Of a stretch of DNA of 9,377 bases, positions 7,955 to 9,377 are shown one piece after another. The stretch is from DASWIV01 sp036397475 (GTDB lineage Bacteria; JAJVIF01; JAPKYR01). The position numbers and the translations under genes are program-made. The DNA lies in the NCBI GenBank assembly GCA_036397475.1, contig DASWIV010000183.1:1-9377 (forward strand), given 5' to 3'. A model generated the notes under the pieces. That model had not been told where the DNA came from. It saw only the letters and a list, made by a program, of their open reading frames with translations, and searched no databases. Positions within the stretch are counted from its first letter, which is position 1, and every line of letters begins with the position of its first letter.

Positions 7955-8023
7955 TACTTTATCTCACCCTCATTAATCCCCCAGACATGAGGATAATATT
8001 TAGATGGTACTTATGCAAGGGCA

Positions 8024-8041
8024 TTTGGGCTCAAGCCCAAA
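8024..8041. promoter_or_regulatory. 18-bp palindrome upstream of purC (candidate operator or leader hairpin)
   Basis: TTTGGGCTCAAGCCCAAA: perfect 8-bp arms (8024-8031 and 8034-8041) around a central CA, in the divergent region between purC and the small lipoprotein gene. Neither strand has a T-run after it, so it is not a typical terminator. A possible minus-strand -10 (TAAAAT, 8051-8046) would put the purC start site inside it, so it could be an operator or the first hairpin of the purC leader. It does not resemble the PurR sites I know from E. coli or Bacillus. Confidence 0.45.
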
Positions 8042-8053
8042 AGAAATTTTACC

Positions 8054-8067
8054 TTAATGAACATTAA
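8054..8067. promoter_or_regulatory. 14-bp palindrome, candidate operator
   Basis: TTAATG-AA-CATTAA: perfect 6-bp arms with a 2-bp spacer, 12 bp from the neighbouring 18-bp palindrome and about 20 bp upstream of the -35 of the plus-strand promoter. The size and symmetry suit a dimeric repressor, but AT-rich palindromes of this length also occur by chance. Confidence 0.3.
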
Positions 8068-8086
8068 AAGGATAATCCCCATCTTG

Positions 8087-8115
8087 ATGACATGCCCTCT
8101 TTAGGCTGATATAAT
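8087..8115 (+). promoter_or_regulatory. Strong sigma-70-type promoter of the small lipoprotein gene
   Basis: The -35 ATGACA (8087-8092, 5 of 6 consensus) and the perfect -10 TATAAT (8110-8115) are separated by 17 nt. A TG one base before the -10 (8107-8108) makes it an extended -10. Transcription should start near 8122, about 20 nt before the ATG at 8143, which leaves room for the AAGAGG ribosome binding site (8127-8132). Confidence 0.8.
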
Positions 8116-8142
8116 CTGGAAGTGGCAAGAGGTAACACAAAA

Positions 8143-8565
8143 ATGCGTAAACAAATGACCGTCCTACTGGTTCTGGCAAGCCTGATTATTACGGTACAGG
8201 TATCCGGATGCTCCGCGATCGCCTCGTACCTTATTTACCAATGGATCGAAGACGAATTCAATGGCGGCGGAGATGGCGGCGAAGAACCACAGATCACCAA
8301 GATTTTCGCCGATCGCGAAACCATCTACGCTGGCGATGCGGTGATACTCGAAGTCGAGGCGGAAGATAATAATGACAGCGCCGATGATCTGGAATATTTC
8401 TGGACAACAGACGGAGGTACACTGGTGAGTCCAACCAGCAGGATCACAGTCTGGAACGTACCCAACGAGGCTAAGACGTACATGATAACCGTGCTTGTCC
8501 GTGACACCGACGATAACACGGATAGCCAGACTGTTGACATTGAGGTTCAACCGAAGTCAAATTAG
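8143..8565 (+). CDS. Small lipoprotein with one Ig/PKD-like domain
   Basis: Not a named family to me. The 140 residues start with a signal peptide (MRKQ, hydrophobic 6-20) and a lipobox VSGC, with acyl-Cys23 followed by Ser. A short helical stretch (SYLIYQWIEDEF) and a Gly-rich linker (GGGDGGEE, 41-48) lead to one beta-sandwich of the Ig/PKD type at about 50-136. That domain shows ITKIFADRETIYAGD, LEYFWTTDGGTL and TYMITVLVRDTDDNTDSQ. It probably displays this domain at the cell surface or in the periplasm; the binding partner is unknown. The ATG at 8143 has AAGAGG 10 nt upstream; an in-frame GTG at 8122 coincides with the predicted transcription start and is less likely. It is monocistronic, between a strong promoter and an intrinsic terminator. 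Its domain resembles the two separated halves in the large lipoprotein at 1961-3337. Confidence 0.88.
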   Translation: MRKQMTVLLVLASLIITVQVSGCSAIASYLIYQWIEDEFNGGGDGGEEPQITKIFADRETIYAGDAVILEVEAEDNNDSADDLEYFWTTDGGTLVSPTSRITVWNVPNEAKTYMITVLVRDTDDNTDSQTVDIEVQPKSN

Positions 8566-8593
8566 AATATAACCTTCCAATAAAAATGTACAA

Positions 8594-8622
8594 CCCGGCG
8601 GCGCACTCGCCGGGATTTTTTT
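8594..8622 (+). terminator. Intrinsic terminator of the small lipoprotein gene
   Basis: A perfect 7-bp GC-rich stem CCCGGCG/CGCCGGG with a 7-nt loop, then A and seven Ts (8616-8622). It begins 29 nt after the TAG stop of the small lipoprotein gene. Confidence 0.93.
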
Positions 8623-8625
8623 GTA

Positions 8626-8698
8626 ACTGGGAGCGCGAAACTCCTCATACGCATTCCTAAACGCCGGAGCGCGTCCGCCGCGGCGGACCATCACGCAT
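8626..8698. repeat. 73-bp direct repeat, copy 1
   Basis: It matches 8703-8775 with 6 mismatches (about 92% identity), and the central 46 bp (8638-8683) are identical. The period is 77 bp. It contains a perfect 14-bp palindrome TCCGCCGCGGCGGA (8674-8687). It starts 4 nt after the terminator T-run. There is no coding sense in it; it looks like a dispersed intergenic repeat, possibly with RNA or DNA secondary structure. Confidence 0.9.
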
Positions 8699-8702
8699 CC
8701 TG

Positions 8703-8775
8703 ACTGGAAGCGCAAAACTCCTCATACGCATTCCTAAACGCCGGAGCGCGTCCGCCGCGGTGGATTATCACTCAT
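8703..8775. repeat. 73-bp direct repeat, copy 2
   Basis: Second copy of the element at 8626-8698. All six differences from copy 1 are G or C in copy 1 and A or T here, five of them transitions. One of them breaks the 14-bp palindrome (TCCGCCGCGGTGGA), though the RNA stem would keep a G-U pair. Confidence 0.9.
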
Positions 8776-8914
8776 TGCTCTCTGAAAAATTGGGCCGCAA
8801 GTGTAGGTGAGTTGCCAGGGTTATGGTAATGCGGAATTCGAATGTCGACCTTTTTTTTTTGCATTGACTGAGACCGAGGAACCTTCGTTGCGTATTGCAA
8901 ATTCGGAGATTCGC

Positions 8915-8956
8915 GATCCTGAGAGAATGAGGTTCTTGAGAAAAGAAATCAGGATC
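8915..8956. repeat. Inverted repeat forming a hairpin
   Basis: GATCCTGA (8915-8922) and TCAGGATC (8949-8956) are perfect 8-bp complements around a 26-nt loop, which itself holds a small AGAA/TTCT stem. No T-run follows. It lies just upstream of the promoter-like sequence at 8980. Confidence 0.5.
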
Positions 8957-8979
8957 ATCCAAAACAAAATTGTCTATAC

Positions 8980-9008
8980 TTGACAATATACCAAATATAT
9001 GCTATTTT
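8980..9008 (+). promoter_or_regulatory. Promoter-like sequence with no gene behind it in the window
   Basis: A perfect -35 TTGACA (8980-8985), a 17-nt spacer and a -10 TATTTT (9003-9008) preceded by TGC (extended -10). The expected start is near 9015. The longest ATG frame at the start site (8999) has only 41 codons and no ribosome binding site, so the transcript could be a small RNA or a long leader. Confidence 0.55.
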
Positions 9009-9013
9009 TATCC

Positions 9014-9025
9014 CAGGCTAGCCTG
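9014..9025. promoter_or_regulatory. 12-bp perfect palindrome at the predicted transcription start
   Basis: CAGGCTAGCCTG is its own reverse complement. It begins 6 nt after the -10 of the promoter at 8980-9008, so it would cover +1, a classic operator position. It could also fold in the 5' end of the RNA. Confidence 0.4.
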
Positions 9026-9027
9026 TT

Positions 9028-9061
9028 CCGCCATCAGTATACTGCCTGTCTGATTTGGCGG
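9028..9061 (+). repeat. Hairpin with a 10-bp stem and a 2-nt bulge
   Basis: CCGCCA-TCAG (9028-9037) pairs with CTGA-TT-TGGCGG (9050-9061), leaving TT bulged and a 12-nt loop (9038-9049). The loop contains ACTGCCT, complementary to AGGCAGT at 9180-9186. A second ACTGCCT copy at 9145-9151 could compete for that site. Confidence 0.5.
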
Positions 9062-9077
9062 ATAACCTCATATTTCA

Positions 9078-9234
9078 TGCATCCCGACGCCTTTGGCAGG
9101 GGCAGGGCAGTTATGGTGCGGCACTGATTCCAGACTTGTTTATTACTGCCTAAACTTGTTTTTTGTGCGTGTCGCGGCCAGGCAGTTCTGTTTCTTGTGT
9201 CCTTTGTTTTAAATGAATCAGGCGTCGGGATGCA
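9078..9234. repeat. 157-bp segment bounded by a perfect 15-bp inverted repeat
   Basis: TGCATCCCGACGCCT (9078-9092) and AGGCGTCGGGATGCA (9220-9234) are exact reverse complements. Inside, GCGGCAC (9118-9124) can pair with GTGTCGC (9169-9175, one G-U), and CAGGG near 9102-9106 with TCTTG near 9193-9197, so the whole could fold as one long irregular hairpin. There is no coding sequence and no clear target-site duplication at the ends. It could be the closing stem of a structured RNA or the terminal repeats of a small non-autonomous element. Confidence 0.6.
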
Positions 9235-9377
9235 AAAATTAAATCAGAAATTGCAGGGGTATCGATTGGTTTTCACCGTAAAAGTTTCAACTTTGCGAGT
9301 ACGCTTATGATTCCGTCCACGGCTGATCTTGATTGAACTGTTCAATGACATGATGTACACGGTTCTGAGTCGCTTTG

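Larger units (their letters stand above)
8566..9377. other. Gene-free region with repeats and possible structured RNA
   Basis: No reading frame here has a good start, ribosome binding site or recognisable product. The longest (72 codons, minus strand, TTG start, 8986-8768) runs into repeat copy 2. The region holds the terminator, the two 73-bp repeats, a T10 tract (8851-8860), a hairpin at 8915-8956, a promoter-like sequence at 8980-9008, a hairpin at 9028-9061 and a 15-bp inverted repeat enclosing 9078-9234. The last 70 bases are open in both directions (minus-strand frame ending at a TAA at 9305-9307; plus-strand frame after the TGA at 9308-9310), so a gene could overlap the right edge, but neither can be supported. 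Confidence 0.7.

Noticed and set aside
8626..8775. Tandem repeats as a CRISPR array
   Set aside because: There are only two units, the repeat is 73 bp and the gap 4 bp, so there are no spacers, and no cas genes are present.
8851..8860. T10 tract as a terminator
   Set aside because: No stable GC-rich stem precedes it on the plus strand; it is just a homopolymer next to short restriction-site-like palindromes.
8768..8986. 72-codon minus-strand frame
   Set aside because: It has a TTG start, no ribosome binding site and no recognisable domain, and its end lies in the 73-bp repeat.
9078..9234. Integron attC site
   Set aside because: The length and palindromic ends are suggestive, but the GTTRRRY/RYYYAAC core sites are not at the ends.
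9305..9377. Possible gene end on the minus strand (frame closing ...QPWTES at a TAA) or gene start on the plus strand at 9350
   Set aside because: Only about 23 and 9 codons are visible, with no recognisable motif and no ribosome binding site for the plus-strand start. More sequence to the right is required to decide.

Overview
The window looks like a chromosomal segment of a bacterium with moderate GC content. Its Wzz/GumC-type chain-length protein and two probable lipoproteins suggest a diderm cell envelope. PurF is the [4Fe-4S] type made with a propeptide, and the elongation factor is the EF-G-2-like paralogue. I cannot name the lineage from sequence alone. The unfamiliar lipoproteins and intergenic repeats would suit a poorly sampled phylum, but that is only an impression.

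Layout. Positions 1-7954 are packed with minus-strand genes. In transcription order (right to left) they are purC, purF (2 nt apart), a Wzz-like chain-length protein without a kinase domain, a tandem-domain universal stress protein, a large lipoprotein, and an EF-G-2-like GTPase that runs off the left edge. Gaps of 2, 50, 11, 18 and 142 nt suggest at least two co-transcribed groups (purC-purF, and Wzz-like-Usp-lipoprotein), possibly one long unit. A divergent intergenic region (7955-8142) holds two palindromes and a strong plus-strand promoter. That promoter drives a 140-residue lipoprotein that ends at a textbook intrinsic terminator.

Positions 8566-9377 have no convincing gene but are full of structure: a 73-bp repeat present twice, a hairpin, a consensus-like promoter with a 12-bp palindrome at its expected start site, a second hairpin, and a 157-bp segment closed by a perfect 15-bp inverted repeat. 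This may be an unannotated structured RNA, a small non-autonomous mobile element, or the leader of a gene beyond the right edge.

How the genes fit together. PurF catalyses the first committed step of purine synthesis and PurC makes SAICAR. The Wzz-like protein points to surface polysaccharide export and the Usp to stress physiology. The two lipoproteins share an Ig/PKD-like beta-sandwich. In the small one it is intact; in the large one it appears to be split by about 350 residues that include a glutamine-amidotransferase/ThuA-like alpha/beta segment. That nested architecture and the structured region at 8980-9234 are the most unusual parts of the window.
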